From: Dendrophyllia cribrosa
Taxonomy: Eukaryota > Cnidaria > Anthozoa > Scleractinia > Dendrophylliidae
Assembly (NCBI GenBank): GCA_024195265.1
Contig: JAJLRJ010000010.1
Span: 14,582,754-14,646,753 of the forward strand
DNA: 64,000 bases
Reading direction: 5' to 3'
Shown here: positions 21,640-31,115 of the stretch, one piece after another
Layout of the letters: each line of letters opens with the position of its first letter
How positions within the stretch are numbered: the stretch's first letter is position 1
Made by a program: the position numbers and the translations under genes
The notes under the pieces: model-generated
Seen by the model: only the letters and a program-made list of their open reading frames with translations
Databases searched by the model: none
Told to the model about the DNA's origin: nothing

Positions 21640-22104
21640 ATGCCTGCGTGTACGTCACGTCGCACAGAGAAGTCAAGAGTTGTTAATCAACGCGGCGGCA
21701 ATATGGTCTTACGTTCTGGCACTACGACTCAGACCAGAGGGATAAAACAAAAGCGGTCAAGTATTGCAAATCAATCCAAATTCCAACAAAACTTACCCCT
21801 TCTTTGTGCGTGTTTTAAAAGCAATGGAAAGCAACGAAAAGATATGATATCCCATGCTAACAGAGGACAGATGGAAGCTATTGGGGAAGTGGCCCTAAAT
21901 CTTCTTAAAGGCAACATCATAGTACCGAGTTCGTCATTTAAACGATTGAAACCGCACAAGTCAAAGCTCCTCTATTTGACCCGCAAGAAACCGAGCCTTA
22001 AACAGAAGAAGGAACTGCTCAATCAAAAAGGAGGATTTTTACCAGCCCTTGCTGCTCTGATTGCACCCCTTGCTGTTGATTTACTGGGTAAAGTGTTCAA
22101 ATGA
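21640..22104 (+). CDS. Basic Polinton core-like protein with hydrophobic C-terminus (A1)
   Basis: An intact 154-residue protein starting four bases after the ATPase end. It is very basic, with SRRTEKSRVV early, a middle region with LLCACFKSNGKQRK and EVALNLLKGNI, then KKPSLKQKKELLNQKGGF and a hydrophobic end (LPALAALIAPLAVDLLGKV). Proteins ending in LL.QKGGFL.ALL recur next to the packaging ATPase in many animal Polintons; their function is unknown to me. DNA-binding core protein or capsid-membrane linker are the simplest guesses. It overlaps the next gene by ATGA. Confidence 0.6.
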   Translation: MPACTSRRTEKSRVVNQRGGNMVLRSGTTTQTRGIKQKRSSIANQSKFQQNLPLLCACFKSNGKQRKDMISHANRGQMEAIGEVALNLLKGNIIVPSSSFKRLKPHKSKLLYLTRKKPSLKQKKELLNQKGGFLPALAALIAPLAVDLLGKVFK

Positions 22105-22679
22105 AGCATGCGCAAAAGATGGTGATTATACCCGAACATTTACTACAAAGCATGGAGACAGAACGGCGTTTAACTACTCCTGCTCAACTTCCAACTCTGA
22201 CGAGATTAGATCAAGATATGAAGCAAATCATAGAGTCTCGTTTACCAGAAGACCAAAAAGTCCTCATGTTGGATCAACTTCTACAGCGGTATCAAGGACT
22301 GACAAAACAAATGAAAACGGAGTCGACGATAAAACCGACTGTGGTCCTTTCCAAACCAGATCCTTTGCCTACTACAGAGATATCAAGCAAAACAGACGTC
22401 AGTACACCTGCAGAGGCGTCCAGGAAAAGAGGCCTCAATACATCTCAATCAAAGTCTACAAAAATACCAAGAAAACTGCCTGCGACACCTGTGACTACAG
22501 TGGGATCGAAAATTCCTCGCCGGATAGAAACAGTACCCTCTATTTCACCTGAGGAAATGGCACTACCTTTGTTGCTGGATACCCCGCCTGATTCAACACG
22601 CAAATCATCTCATAAACGGAAGGCGAGAACACCCATGGTGGCCAGGTTACGGAGCAGGAAACGATGGGAACATTATTAA
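22101..22679 (+). CDS. Conserved Polinton protein, helical N-terminus and basic Ser/Thr/Pro-rich tail (A1)
   Basis: An intact 192-residue protein starting in the stop of the previous gene. Residues 1-75 are predicted helical (KMVIIPEHLL, LPTLTRLDQDMKQIIESRL, QLLQRYQGLTKQM). The rest is rich in Ser, Thr, Pro and Lys and ends KRKARTPMVARLRSRKRW, a strong nuclear-localisation-type patch. A similar gene follows the ATPase and core-like gene in other animal Polintons. Its function is unknown. It is the last gene before the right repeat. Confidence 0.55.
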   Translation: MKHAQKMVIIPEHLLQSMETERRLTTPAQLPTLTRLDQDMKQIIESRLPEDQKVLMLDQLLQRYQGLTKQMKTESTIKPTVVLSKPDPLPTTEISSKTDVSTPAEASRKRGLNTSQSKSTKIPRKLPATPVTTVGSKIPRRIETVPSISPEEMALPLLLDTPPDSTRKSSHKRKARTPMVARLRSRKRWEHY

Positions 22680-22944
22680 ACTAAACATTACTTATGTAAT
22701 AGGTTAATAAATTACGAGTATGCTTTTGTTGCAGCTCTTGTGAATTCAATAAAACGTTTGAAAGTGTATGAAAGATGGTGCTGGTATGAACTTATTTTAT
22801 TCACCCCACAATGATAACGTGAAACCGATGTTAACCCATCTTATCGTGCAGATTACCAAAGTCTGGTTGCGAGTGAAATGCGAGAATATAAACTTTGAGG
22901 CATATTTTAGTTTTGACAACTGACATGGAGATTGTTTGAACATC
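22680..22944. other. Spacer before right repeat
   Basis: Contains AATAAAACG at about 22748, a possible polyadenylation signal for the + strand genes. No gene. Confidence 0.4.
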
Positions 22945-23040
22945 AAGATATACAGCTTCTTCCCTTACTTTTATAGTCATCAAGTTAGAGAAAAGACGAA
23001 TTGATCGGGAATTATAAAAAAAGGAAAATACACTCAACAT

Positions 23041-23478
23041 CTTATGTTTAGTTCCAAGCTGCTCAACATATAACGTTCAGTTTCTTCATTCATTTGTCTT
23101 TCCTGAAAATCTAATAAGATTTTCATTCACTGATTTATTATTTTGAGTTTTTTAATTGAAATTTTAATACTGTACGCGTCGCATTTTTTAAACTCGACAC
23201 GCATACAAATGTATTTTCCAGGTGCATTTCACAACAAGCAACGTTGTTTATACACGCAATTCCGAAAACAATCTTTCGCGCTTCCAAGTTACGTTCATTC
23301 TTGCAAACAGCAAACGTCATTCGCGATATTAGCAAATTATTGTTGGTACAAGCGATCACACACCCGACACAACCAACACCAATAAATGTAACTTGGTATT
23401 GCACTTATTGAAAATGAGTTTTTATTTATAAACGCTTCACTTTATGTATTATAGATATCGTCATCCTCGTTAGGTACA
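23041..23478. other. Inner part of right repeat, no clear gene
   Basis: A 88-residue ORF on the - strand (23138-23404) is not preserved in the left repeat. I see no domain in it and do not call it. Confidence 0.4.
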
Positions 23479-24012
23479 TTATGTTCCAGTTAATTCCTTG
23501 TGTTTTTGACGATACCGTCTATTGCGTTCTCTGTTTAACCTTTTTGCGTGTTCTGTCATTCGATACTGTCTCTGTCTTTCCTTTCTCTTTTCACTGATCT
23601 TGCTTGACTTTTCCTTCTTCAACGAGAACTTGCAAAAAGTCAGTTCAGGAAGAGGAGCTTTCTGCAGAAACCGAGGTGTTAGAGATTTTAATCCAAAACA
23701 TCTTTCCTCTTTGCCATAAAATTTCAGGTTAAAGATACCGTTCAGAATTTGATCTGCGTCAACTTCTGTAGTTTGGAGTTGATTCTCCTGAAAGTCAATT
23801 GTATCCCAATACGAACCCTCTCCGACATGGAAAGAATCAAACCAAGGTGATAAAGATTCTTCGGTAGGAGTTAAGTCTCTGTTTTCAGCAGAAGTCATGA
23901 AAAATAAATCGTTCAGAATTTGATCAAGGTCGTCCATCTGGAGTATCTCCTTGAATTTTCTGTTTAGTTTCGTATCCTCTTCGCCATGCAAAGACTCCAA
24001 GAATTCATTCAC
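23479..24012 (-). CDS. Acidic/basic regulator-like protein, right-repeat copy
   Basis: The more intact copy, with 177 codons open. Residues 1-90 are acidic with repeated DLDQILNDLFF / DADQILNGIFN motifs, resembling short hydrophobic-in-acidic transactivation segments. The end is highly basic (RKERQRQYRM...RLNRERNRRYRQK), able to bind nucleic acid or act as a nuclear-localisation signal. No ATG lies in frame before the conserved part; an upstream in-frame stop is at about 24058-24060, so a non-AUG start or a short spliced first exon must be assumed. It faces away from the SLOG-like gene across a shared promoter spacer. Transcription-factor role is inference. Confidence 0.5.
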   Translation of the reverse strand: MNEFLESLHGEEDTKLNRKFKEILQMDDLDQILNDLFFMTSAENRDLTPTEESLSPWFDSFHVGEGSYWDTIDFQENQLQTTEVDADQILNGIFNLKFYGKEERCFGLKSLTPRFLQKAPLPELTFCKFSLKKEKSSKISEKRKERQRQYRMTEHAKRLNRERNRRYRQKHKELTGT

Positions 24013-24182
24013 GTCCTCATTATATTCGTGTCCAGTTCCGTCTTCTTGTGGGAGACATTAATGTCCCTTTGGTAATACGCATGCGCACTATGAGTCATAA
24101 ACATCATAGCCATATTTAGGCATGATGGGTATGATGGGTATGAAAGAGAACACCAGAGACATATTTGCGCATGACGTGAATC
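24013..24182. promoter_or_regulatory. Divergent promoter region in right repeat
   Basis: Matches the left spacer. It holds ACGCATGCGCAC followed by TGAGTCA at about 24077-24098, and ATGATGGGTATGATGGGTATG repeats near 24121-24141. Confidence 0.45.
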
Positions 24183-24942
24183 ATGGGAATAAACACGAGA
24201 TCCATTTACTTTTGTAGTGGCAAAGACATGGATCTACCGATTGGAAATGACTATGTATTGTATACGGGTGGATGTACGGGAACGGATCGTGTGGCCGAAG
24301 ACATAGCCCTACAACTTGGATTTCAAGTGAAAGTGAAAGTGGGACCCCTTCACCCCCGATCCAAAACCGTGAACCCTTTTGACCGAAGAAGAATTGATGA
24401 AAGCTGAACCTTTCTTGCAACAGTCGGCAAAAAACTTGAACAGAACTCTACTGCCCCATGATACAAGGTCACCCTCTCATTATACCCGACAACTCTTACA
24501 ACGAAATTATCACATCATCAAAGAGGCACAAACTGTTTGTGCGTTTGGGGAACTGAACGACTTCAAAACGCATGTCAAAGGGGGAACGGGATGGGGTGTA
24601 CAATTGTCGTTGGATGCCCACAAGAATGTCTACGTTTACGACATCCCCAGCAAAACGTGGCACGAACCCTTCTATTATCGGTGGGATGAAGAAGGGCATT
24701 GGATCAAAGAGTTTGGATTCCGACCTATCGGAGAAGGACATTATTTTCAACCCATGGGATCGTGTCGCAGTTATCCAACCCTTCATAACCTCAGTGCTGT
24801 GGTGGGATCGCGTCACATTTCCCCGGAGACGCAACACGAAATCGGAGCTCTCTTCCGGAGAACTGTTCGTCTAGAGAAAGACATACAAGCTTTGAACAAA
24901 GCCTTACAGGGAATGAGTTTGGCCAATCATTTTGGAGAATAA
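24183..24942 (+). pseudogene. SLOG/LOG-like Rossmann protein, right-repeat copy, one frameshift
   Basis: Second copy of the SLOG-like gene. It has the GGCTGTD loop at residues 29-35 and a KGGTGWGVQL segment, and keeps the C-terminal part lost in the left copy (through RRTVRLEKDIQALNKAL). A single-base length change near 24375 breaks the frame just before the TEEEL segment. The two repeat copies are therefore each broken, at different places. The start is the ATG at 24183, identical to the left copy. Confidence 0.7.
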
Positions 24943-24980
24943 AACGGGTTCGAGAGCTTTCAAAGTTCCCTTGGACTAAC

Positions 24981-25151
24981 ATGTATCTTACTTCATTGGA
25001 ACTAGATGGTTTTGATGGTGATCTTGAGAGTCGTATCATTCGCGCTATCTACGATGGGCCAAATGGAATCAAGGGGAGCTCTAATATAGAATGTCCAGAA
25101 AGAAAAGAGGAAACACTGATGGACATAGACTCTAGCATAAGTAGCATTTAA
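24981..25151 (+). CDS. Small conserved ORF, right repeat
   Basis: A 56-residue counterpart of 11127-11318, starting MYLTSLELDG and 38 bases after the SLOG-like stop. It is acidic with no recognised domain. Confidence 0.4.
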   Translation: MYLTSLELDGFDGDLESRIIRAIYDGPNGIKGSSNIECPERKEETLMDIDSSISSI

Positions 25152-25550
25152 AAACCTTTCTTGACAAATTAATCAGTTGAAATTTCTTTTGACAGTTGCA
25201 GTCTCTAGGACCCGACGCATGTATCTTAGATCTTTTTTATTAAACGTATAGTTGAATTTGTTACAAACATGTGCGAGACTTTGAATTTGGGTTAAAAACC
25301 TTAACATTAAACTAAGAAATGATACTGCGCATGCGCTGTCGCTAAAAATCCGTTGAGTTTACTACATGTGTCCCACATGGAGGAAACACTACATCGCTAT
25401 CATGTTTGTCATTGAATTTGAACCCATTTCGTCAAAAAGCGCTTCTGCGCATGCGTACTGGCAAATGTCCCACTAAATTGTCCCACATGGAAGAGAACTT
25501 GAGTCATTATAAAACTATCTTAGAATTCAGGGGTTAGGTATGAAAACAAT

Positions 25551-27520
25551 ACCTGACGCGTGTTCTGCCGAAGGCTCTAGTATTTTGGTACTAGAGTTCC
25601 AAGGCGTTCATTGCACTGTTAGTAAACTTCGGTGAGAAGTTTCCTGGAGTTCTTTGGTGATTTTTATCACTGCGCTTTGGACGGCCATTTTGGTCACCCA
25701 TCCATTTCTTGTCCGCGCGGAACTCGGCTTAACTTTTCGGAGTTTTGCCGTTTTTCGTCGCTATGGCCCTGGACTGTTCGCGCAGTTGTCTGCTGACGTT
25801 CCCGCCTGACGTGTACAAGAGCACTGGCGTCGACGAGATCGTCCCGGTCCTGGCCCCAGTTGATCCGGACGACGTCCGCTGTATCCAGTTCTTATCGCAG
25901 GGAAAGGTGCGCATTTCTTTCGAGAGTGTGGAATCTGCCTCTGCGATGTTAGATGGGGGTCTCCAGTACAACGGTGTTTCCGTTCCTGTCCAGTCTGCTG
26001 ACGCCCGTTCGCGCCTGGTCTACGTGCGCGATTGCCCCTGTGAGGTGTCTGACGCTTCCGTGAGGGAGTTGCTGACCCCCTATGGGGTTGTTCGCAAAGT
26101 GGTCCAGGTGTCTCATAACGGGTTCCCGAGTATCTCCACTGGCACTCGGCGTGTTACCATGTCTGTCACCAAGGACGTGCAATCCATCCTTCGTGTGGCG
26201 GGCTTCGACTGCCGGGTGTGGTATCCTGGCCAGCCTACCGTCTTTCCTATCTGTCGGAAGCCTGGTCATCGTGTCAAGCAGTGTCCCGATCATGGAAAAT
26301 GCCGTCGCTGTCATCAGCCCGGCCACGTCGCTCGGCAGTGTAGGAATGTCTGGGGTGCTGCTTCGGTGGCTCTTTCGGGTAAGCCTGCTCCTGCTAGCTC
26401 TGCGTCTGCTTCGGCTTCCCAGTCTGCTGTTGCTGACCCGCCGTGCGTGGTCGACACCGTGGAGATGGACTCCTGCTCCGAGAGCGAGACCTCTCTCATG
26501 TCTGGTGACATGGTCGTGATCTGCCACGCCGAGCACGTTCCTGACAGCCCGCGTCACACCCGGTCCATGGACAAGCCTAAGCCTAAGGCTCGTCGTCCTA
26601 AACGTAAGCCCCGGCCCCCCTCCCCCGGAGGACAGGGAAGACTGTGTATTGAAAGAGCAACACAGTGCTCCCTTTCCCAGTGAGAGTGAAGGTTCTCCTA
26701 CATCGATGGCCCTCTCTCCGGAGTGGCCCGATGTGCGTCTCCTCCATTCCCATCGTGAGGTTTGGGAGGACCAGCTTCAATGGGAGGAAGTCCGTTCCTT
26801 GAAGCTTAAGTCCGGGGTTGTTGGTACCTCACTGGAGCCATCCTCCACCTTTGTGCCCCCTGGGGACACCCCTTCCCCCGCTGTTTCTTCTGTGCCTCGG
26901 TCCCAGGGCACTCCGGTGCCTGGTGACACCCCTGTCCCATCTGATATTTCTTCGGATGGCTCCGCTGTGGCCTCCTTGGTCACTGAGTCCCCCCCCCCCC
27001 CCCCGGTCCTTATGTGTCCTTAATGGGTCTGGGATTTGTTTACTGGTGCGCTGATGTCCAAGCGGTCGGCTGCCTACCTCAAGTCGCTCCATCCGGAGTT
27101 TGCCAACCTTAAGGGTGGTTCCATACTTTCGGACCCTCAGATCTTCCTTGTCCAACATCTGATCGTGGACGGGACCATCGGCTTCCAGGAAGAGGAAATC
27201 TTGGTGTCCGACCCTTAGTGTTGGGTAGGGTTGTCCTGAGGAGTCGCCTTTATTGGTTGTACTCTGCGGTCTGCCCCTTCCCACTTTGTGTTTGTTATGT
27301 GTTGAAGTTTTTGCATTGACTAATTTTTGCATTGGGCCGCATTGCACTGCGCGGCCTTACCGGGGAGCGGGGCTCATAACCCCGGCGAAGTTGGCGTGAC
27401 TGATTTACCCTCCCGTACGCCATGTTATGTTTTGTTTGTGTTTGTCTGCCTTAATCGTTTCGCAGCATTGCACCACCTCACGGGGGCTGTCACTCGGCGT
27501 AAAAACAAAAAACAAAAAAC
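25551..27520 (+). mobile_element. ORF1-only non-LTR retroelement (HAL1-like)
   Basis: Starts ACCTGACGCGTGTTCTGCC, contains ORF1, a 3' untranslated region and an A-rich tail of AAAAAC units at about 27500-27520. There is no room for ORF2, so it would depend on reverse transcriptase in trans, as mammalian HAL1 elements do. Its head sequence (ending AAGGCGTTCATTG, 25601-25613) and 3' part recur in the next element. Confidence 0.65.
25763..27218 (+). pseudogene. Non-LTR ORF1 protein with RRM-like region and zinc knuckles
   Basis: From the ATG at 25763, about 480 codons. The first ~150 residues form an RRM-like nucleic-acid-binding region (RLVYVRDCPCEVSDASVREL). They are followed by FPICRKPGHRVKQC and CRRCHQPGHVARQC knuckles. 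Then comes a Ser/Ala-rich acidic stretch, a KPKPKARRPKRKPRPP basic patch, a Pro-rich linker and a C-terminal WVWDLF...SKRSAAYLKSLHPEF module. ORF1 packages element RNA. The frame changes near 26640 and a TAA at about 27021-27023 replaces the Gln codon present in the second element. GC content is well above the surroundings. Confidence 0.75.
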
Positions 27521-28172
27521 CTGACGCGTGTTCTGCCAAAGGCTCTAGTATTACATATTTTGGTACTAGAGTTCCAAGGCGTTCATTGTCCCATCTGATA
27601 TTTCTTCGGATGGCTCCGCTGTGGCCTCCTTGGTCACAGAGTCCCCCCCGGTCCTTATGTGTCCTCAATGGGTCTGGGATTTGTTTGCTGGTGCGCCGGT
27701 GTCCAAGCGGTCGGCTGCCTACCTCAAGTCGCTCCATTCGGTGTTTGCCAACCTTAAGGGTGGTTCCATCCTTTCGGGCCCTCAGATCTTGCTTCTCCAA
27801 CATCTGATCGTGGACGGGACCATCGGCTTCCAGGAAGAGGAACTCTTGGTGTCCGGCCCTTAGTGTTGGGTGGGGTTGTCCTGAGGGGTCGCCTTTATTG
27901 GTTGTACTCTGCAGTCTGCCCCTTCCCACCTTGTGTTTGTTTCCGTTATGTGTTGAGAAGTTTTTGCATTGACTAATTTTTGCATTGGGCCGCATTGCAC
28001 TGCGCGGCCTTACCGGGGGGCGAGGCTCATCACCCTGGCGAAGTTGGCGTGACTGATTCACCCTCCCGTACGTCATGTTATGTTTTGTTTGTGTTTGTCT
28101 GGCTTAATCGTTTGGCAGCATTGCACCACCTCACGGGAGCTGTCACTCGGCGTAAAAATAAAAATAAAAACA
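27521..28172 (+). mobile_element. Internally deleted derivative of the ORF1-only element
   Basis: Begins CTGACGCGTGTTCTGCC directly after the A-rich tail of the previous copy. It keeps about 65 bp of the 5' end, then jumps to the region matching 26937 onward and runs to its own AAAAATAAAAATAAAAAC tail. The remaining ORF piece (27621-27863) keeps the C-terminal WVWDLF module with Gln in place of the stop. A SINE-like deletion derivative is the simplest reading. Confidence 0.7.
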
Positions 28173-29049
28173 CGGTTTAGTCCGTTTGTTTTCTATGGCA
28201 GGGCCCTCCTGACGTAGGGTTAATGAAGATAAACCATTTTGATTATTTAAATTGCTCCGCCATTTTTAATATTAAAGATCCGCCATTTTGAATATTTAAG
28301 TTGCTCCACCATTTTGAATATTTTAAAGTTGGGGTTAATGACTTACGGTTAGCGCCATTTAGAATTAGGGTTAATATGTTAATGACTTAGGATTAAGACA
28401 ATAGCCTAGGGTTAAGACAACAGAATCTATTGTTCTCGAGAACAATAGATTCTTTTTTTCTATTGTTCAAGGTGTAAAAAATGGTCGAAAGGGGCCGATA
28501 AGACTACTTTTGTCTCACCCATCCACATATACACTGCACATATAAATTGGCTGTTTAAAAACATTAGCAGTAAATCAATTTTAATCCCAAATGAAAATCG
28601 TTGCAATATATTTTAGTTCTGTTTAAATAACAATAAATAAAGGTAGTAAATATTTTTAACCTCCGTACATCTTTCCCAAATTACGATTGACATACAAGTC
28701 AAACCCTTTCTGAAGTGATGCTACTTTTCCCGCCAAAAAACATCAACTTCAATAGACCATTTAGCAGCTTTACACATATTACCTATCACGTCTTTACTAT
28801 ATTTACCTATCAAGGGCACCCAACTTTTCCAATTCTTGTTGTTGTTGTTTTTATTAACCTTACGTTCTCACGCATTAACGAGATGGCTTTAAGAGCCCTT
28901 TGATTTACATAATTTATTTCTCGTTCTTTAATCCACTGCCGAGCCATACGAGCCACTAAATACATAGACCCAAAACTTTAGCGAGTATATAATTTATTTC
29001 TTGTTCTTTAATTTACTGCCGAGCCAAACGAGCCAAACGAGCCGCTAAA
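28173..29049. other. Intergenic; short repeats and an empty TTAA site
   Basis: Holds repeats of CGCCATTTTGAATATTTAA (about 28250-28325), repeated GGGTTAA/GGATTAA units, and a perfect palindrome at 28422-28453. The segment around 28858-28905 (CGCATTAACGAGATGGCTTT) is a paralogous unoccupied version of the site interrupted at 31112-33334. Confidence 0.6.
28422..28453. repeat. Perfect 32-bp palindrome followed by T run
   Basis: Centred on CTCGAG between 28437 and 28438; the arms read AGAATCTATTGTTCTC and its exact complement, followed by TTTTTTT. It could form a 16-bp cruciform or a hairpin in RNA. Confidence 0.9.
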
Positions 29050-29189
29050 TACAAGAAGATATCCTCGGCAATAGGTGCTCTGAGGCGCATAAGGTCTCTC
29101 ATTTCTCAGTCCACTGCAGTACAAATATATAACGCTTTAATCCAACCTTATTTCGATTACTGTGCCCCCGTTTGGGATGGATTGAGTTC

Positions 29190-29235
<46 letters not shown>

Positions 29236-29519
29236 GTTATTCTGCAAGCCAACTGTGAGGTAAACTCAAGCCTGCTTCTTGAAACTTTGAAGTGGGGCCA
29301 CCTATCATTAAGAAGAAGAAAGCAGAAAGCTATAATGATGTTTAAATCCCTTAACGGGTTAGCCCCAGTGTACTTGCATGATTTATTCAGTGAGCGACAC
29401 ACAGACTATGACCTGCGTGATTCTTTCCGTAAGTTAAACTTACCCAAGCCGCGTACCGATTATTTGAAACGTAGCTTTGGCTATAGCGGTGCCTTACTGT
29501 GGAATTCTCTTCCTGAAAA

Positions 29520-29564
<45 letters not shown>

Positions 29565-29580
29565 CTGCGCACTTGAAACA

Positions 29581-29617
<37 letters not shown>

Positions 29618-29711
29618 ATAGTTATTTTAATTTTTATAAATTATTGTAATTAAAATACTATTAGTGTAACTGAAGATTTTTTTAACCGAGTTTAAATAAA
29701 GATCTACTACT
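29050..29711 (+). mobile_element. 5'-truncated non-LTR retrotransposon, ORF2 C-terminus and 3' tail
   Basis: Open from about 29050 to the stop at 29607. The segment carries the C-terminal post-reverse-transcriptase signature of CR1/jockey-like LINEs: IQPYFDYCAPVWDGL, KLQNRAARVI, LNGLAPVYLHDLF and ALLWNSLP. The 3' end is AAATAAAGATCTACTACTAC, duplicated once. The same 3' end is found inserted at about 49230-49441. The catalytic part is missing, so this piece is dead. Confidence 0.8.
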
Positions 29712-29994
29712 ACTTTAAATAAAGATCTACTACTACCCCACACTGTAGCAAACATATCAATTATTTCTCGTTCTTTACTCCACTGTCGAGCCAAACGAGC
29801 CAGCTCGTTTGGTATACAATAAACAGTGGCCCTGTATTCTGTAGTTGCTTCCTAAGTAAGTTTAACTTTCAACCTAATGTCAAACTGGACAAGGTTCAGG
29901 GTTATTTTATACCTTTTGGGGCGACTGATTTATATTAGTTTCTATTTGCTCGGAAGACAGGCACCGGTAGCATAGTATTGGCTGGCCCGTGTAC

Positions 29995-30339
29995 TTAAAA
30001 AAAAAACTGGAGCCCTTGAGTGACTAATTTGCGTGGCACTGCCTTTTGTAAACGTGTGAATTCTACGACACGGATACCGTTCTCGATGTGCTCGTAGCCG
30101 GGGGCTTTGAAGCAAAGCCGGCGGACTGCTCGCGCTTTGAGGTCGTCGTTTTGTTCCAGGAGTTGTAGCAGGTTTTCATCGGGGAATTCAACGGGAACGA
30201 AGCATGACACGTGTAGTCGTGTAGTGTTTTTTTCCTTAAAAGGCGTAAAGGGATAACGCGGCTTTCTTAGTAAAAGCCCGATGCCGCCAACCGCGTGGCC
30301 GATTCTGTAGATCGGAGGGCGATGTCGAAGCACTTTCAT
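29995..30339 (-). CDS. Unrecognised ORF, 114 residues
   Basis: Open frame with protein-like composition, starting MKVLRHRPPIYRIGHAVGG and containing LHVSCFVPVEFPDENLLQLL and AVRRLCFKAPGYEHIENG. The absence of stops across 345 bases in AT-rich DNA and the mixed polar/hydrophobic pattern suggest real coding descent. Upstream (toward 30410) the frame is not open. I recognise no domain; a fragment of a transposon ORF or a host exon are both possible. Confidence 0.35.
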   Translation of the reverse strand: MKVLRHRPPIYRIGHAVGGIGLLLRKPRYPFTPFKEKNTTRLHVSCFVPVEFPDENLLQLLEQNDDLKARAVRRLCFKAPGYEHIENGIRVVEFTRLQKAVPRKLVTQGLQFFF

Positions 30340-31111
30340 CCGTTGAGGGGTACAACCCCAACGATTTCTTCCTTAAAGTCCGGTAACGACTGCGCTATAC
30401 TGAGCGAGTCATGAGCCAGGTTTTCCTGCGCTATCAAGCGGACAGTTCTAGTGTGGGCGGACGGCTAGTGCGCCGGACGCGCGGCCATCTCCACGTAACG
30501 CGAGGTCGAGAAAACTCGCGAGACCAAAACCAAAACCACAAAATTGAAAAGCACGCACTCACCAAAGCGAAGACAGATGGTTACAACACGCTTTCGTGCT
30601 TGTGGTGAAAAAACAGCACCAAATCTTGTGAAAAAAAAGCTCTCCTTAGTCGTCAAAGTTGAGGACTATTCTGGCTTTTGGCCTTGAAAAAGTAGAGCGC
30701 TGATAACAACAGATCCCCCAATGCTGTACAGAAAAGTTGTTAGCAGAGGGGCACGGGTTCCCCTCCTTTTGCAAAAAATAATAATAATGATAAGGCCCAG
30801 CCTATAAAAATTTCTAAACATGACACGTCTATTGTAAACCAAATTATAGACCCCATTTTAGTCACTAGCGTGAAAATGTAAACTTTGTAATCGAAAATTA
30901 GTGATTTCCTGTTTTTAACACCCCAAATGGCTACTAAAATAAAACTACGCCCATTTCGCGAACATAAATTTCTATTGGCTGATTTGCACTATGTGATGTT
31001 TTCATGTACGTATTTTGAGTAGACTTATTGTAAAGGTGCGCGACAACGGCATCTTTACCATATTCACTATCAATTCTTCTATTTTTTTTATTAACCTCAC
31101 ATTCTAACGCA
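30340..31111. other. Intergenic, no gene seen
   Basis: No feature recognised beyond an A-rich stretch. The last ~50 bases are the left flank of the next element. Confidence 0.5.
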
Positions 31112-31115
31112 TTAA

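Larger units (their letters stand above)
10801..25495 (+). mobile_element. Polinton/Maverick-like element A1, nearly complete, no PolB
   Basis: A 14.7-kb element is bounded by inverted repeats that start CTCTTCCAYGTGGGACAATT. Between the repeats all genes read on +: integrase, two penton-like genes, pX-like protein, major capsid, adenain protease, packaging ATPase and two small basic proteins. This is the virion-morphogenesis module of Polintons. The interior (14158-22944) is filled with genes apart from one MITE, and no polymerase or helicase is present. I saw no clean target duplication; the left end has been rearranged by a tandem duplication. A MULE-like MITE and a Harbinger-like MITE add 1.8 kb. 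Confidence 0.85.
22945..25495. repeat. Right gene-bearing inverted repeat of A1
   Basis: Inverted copy of 10801-14157 without the Harbinger-like MITE. It carries the same three ORFs in opposite orientation. The two copies differ by scattered substitutions and a few indels, so they have diverged since insertion. Confidence 0.9.

Noticed and set aside
23138..23404. Possible fourth gene in the A1 repeats (88 codons, - strand)
   Set aside because: The frame is not preserved in the left repeat and no domain is visible.
25949..26557. Long - strand ORF opposite the ORF1 protein
   Set aside because: A shadow of the GC-rich ORF1; the + strand frame has clear zinc knuckles.
30411..30608. Short ORF near 30.4 kb
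   Set aside because: No conserved pattern; random length for this composition.
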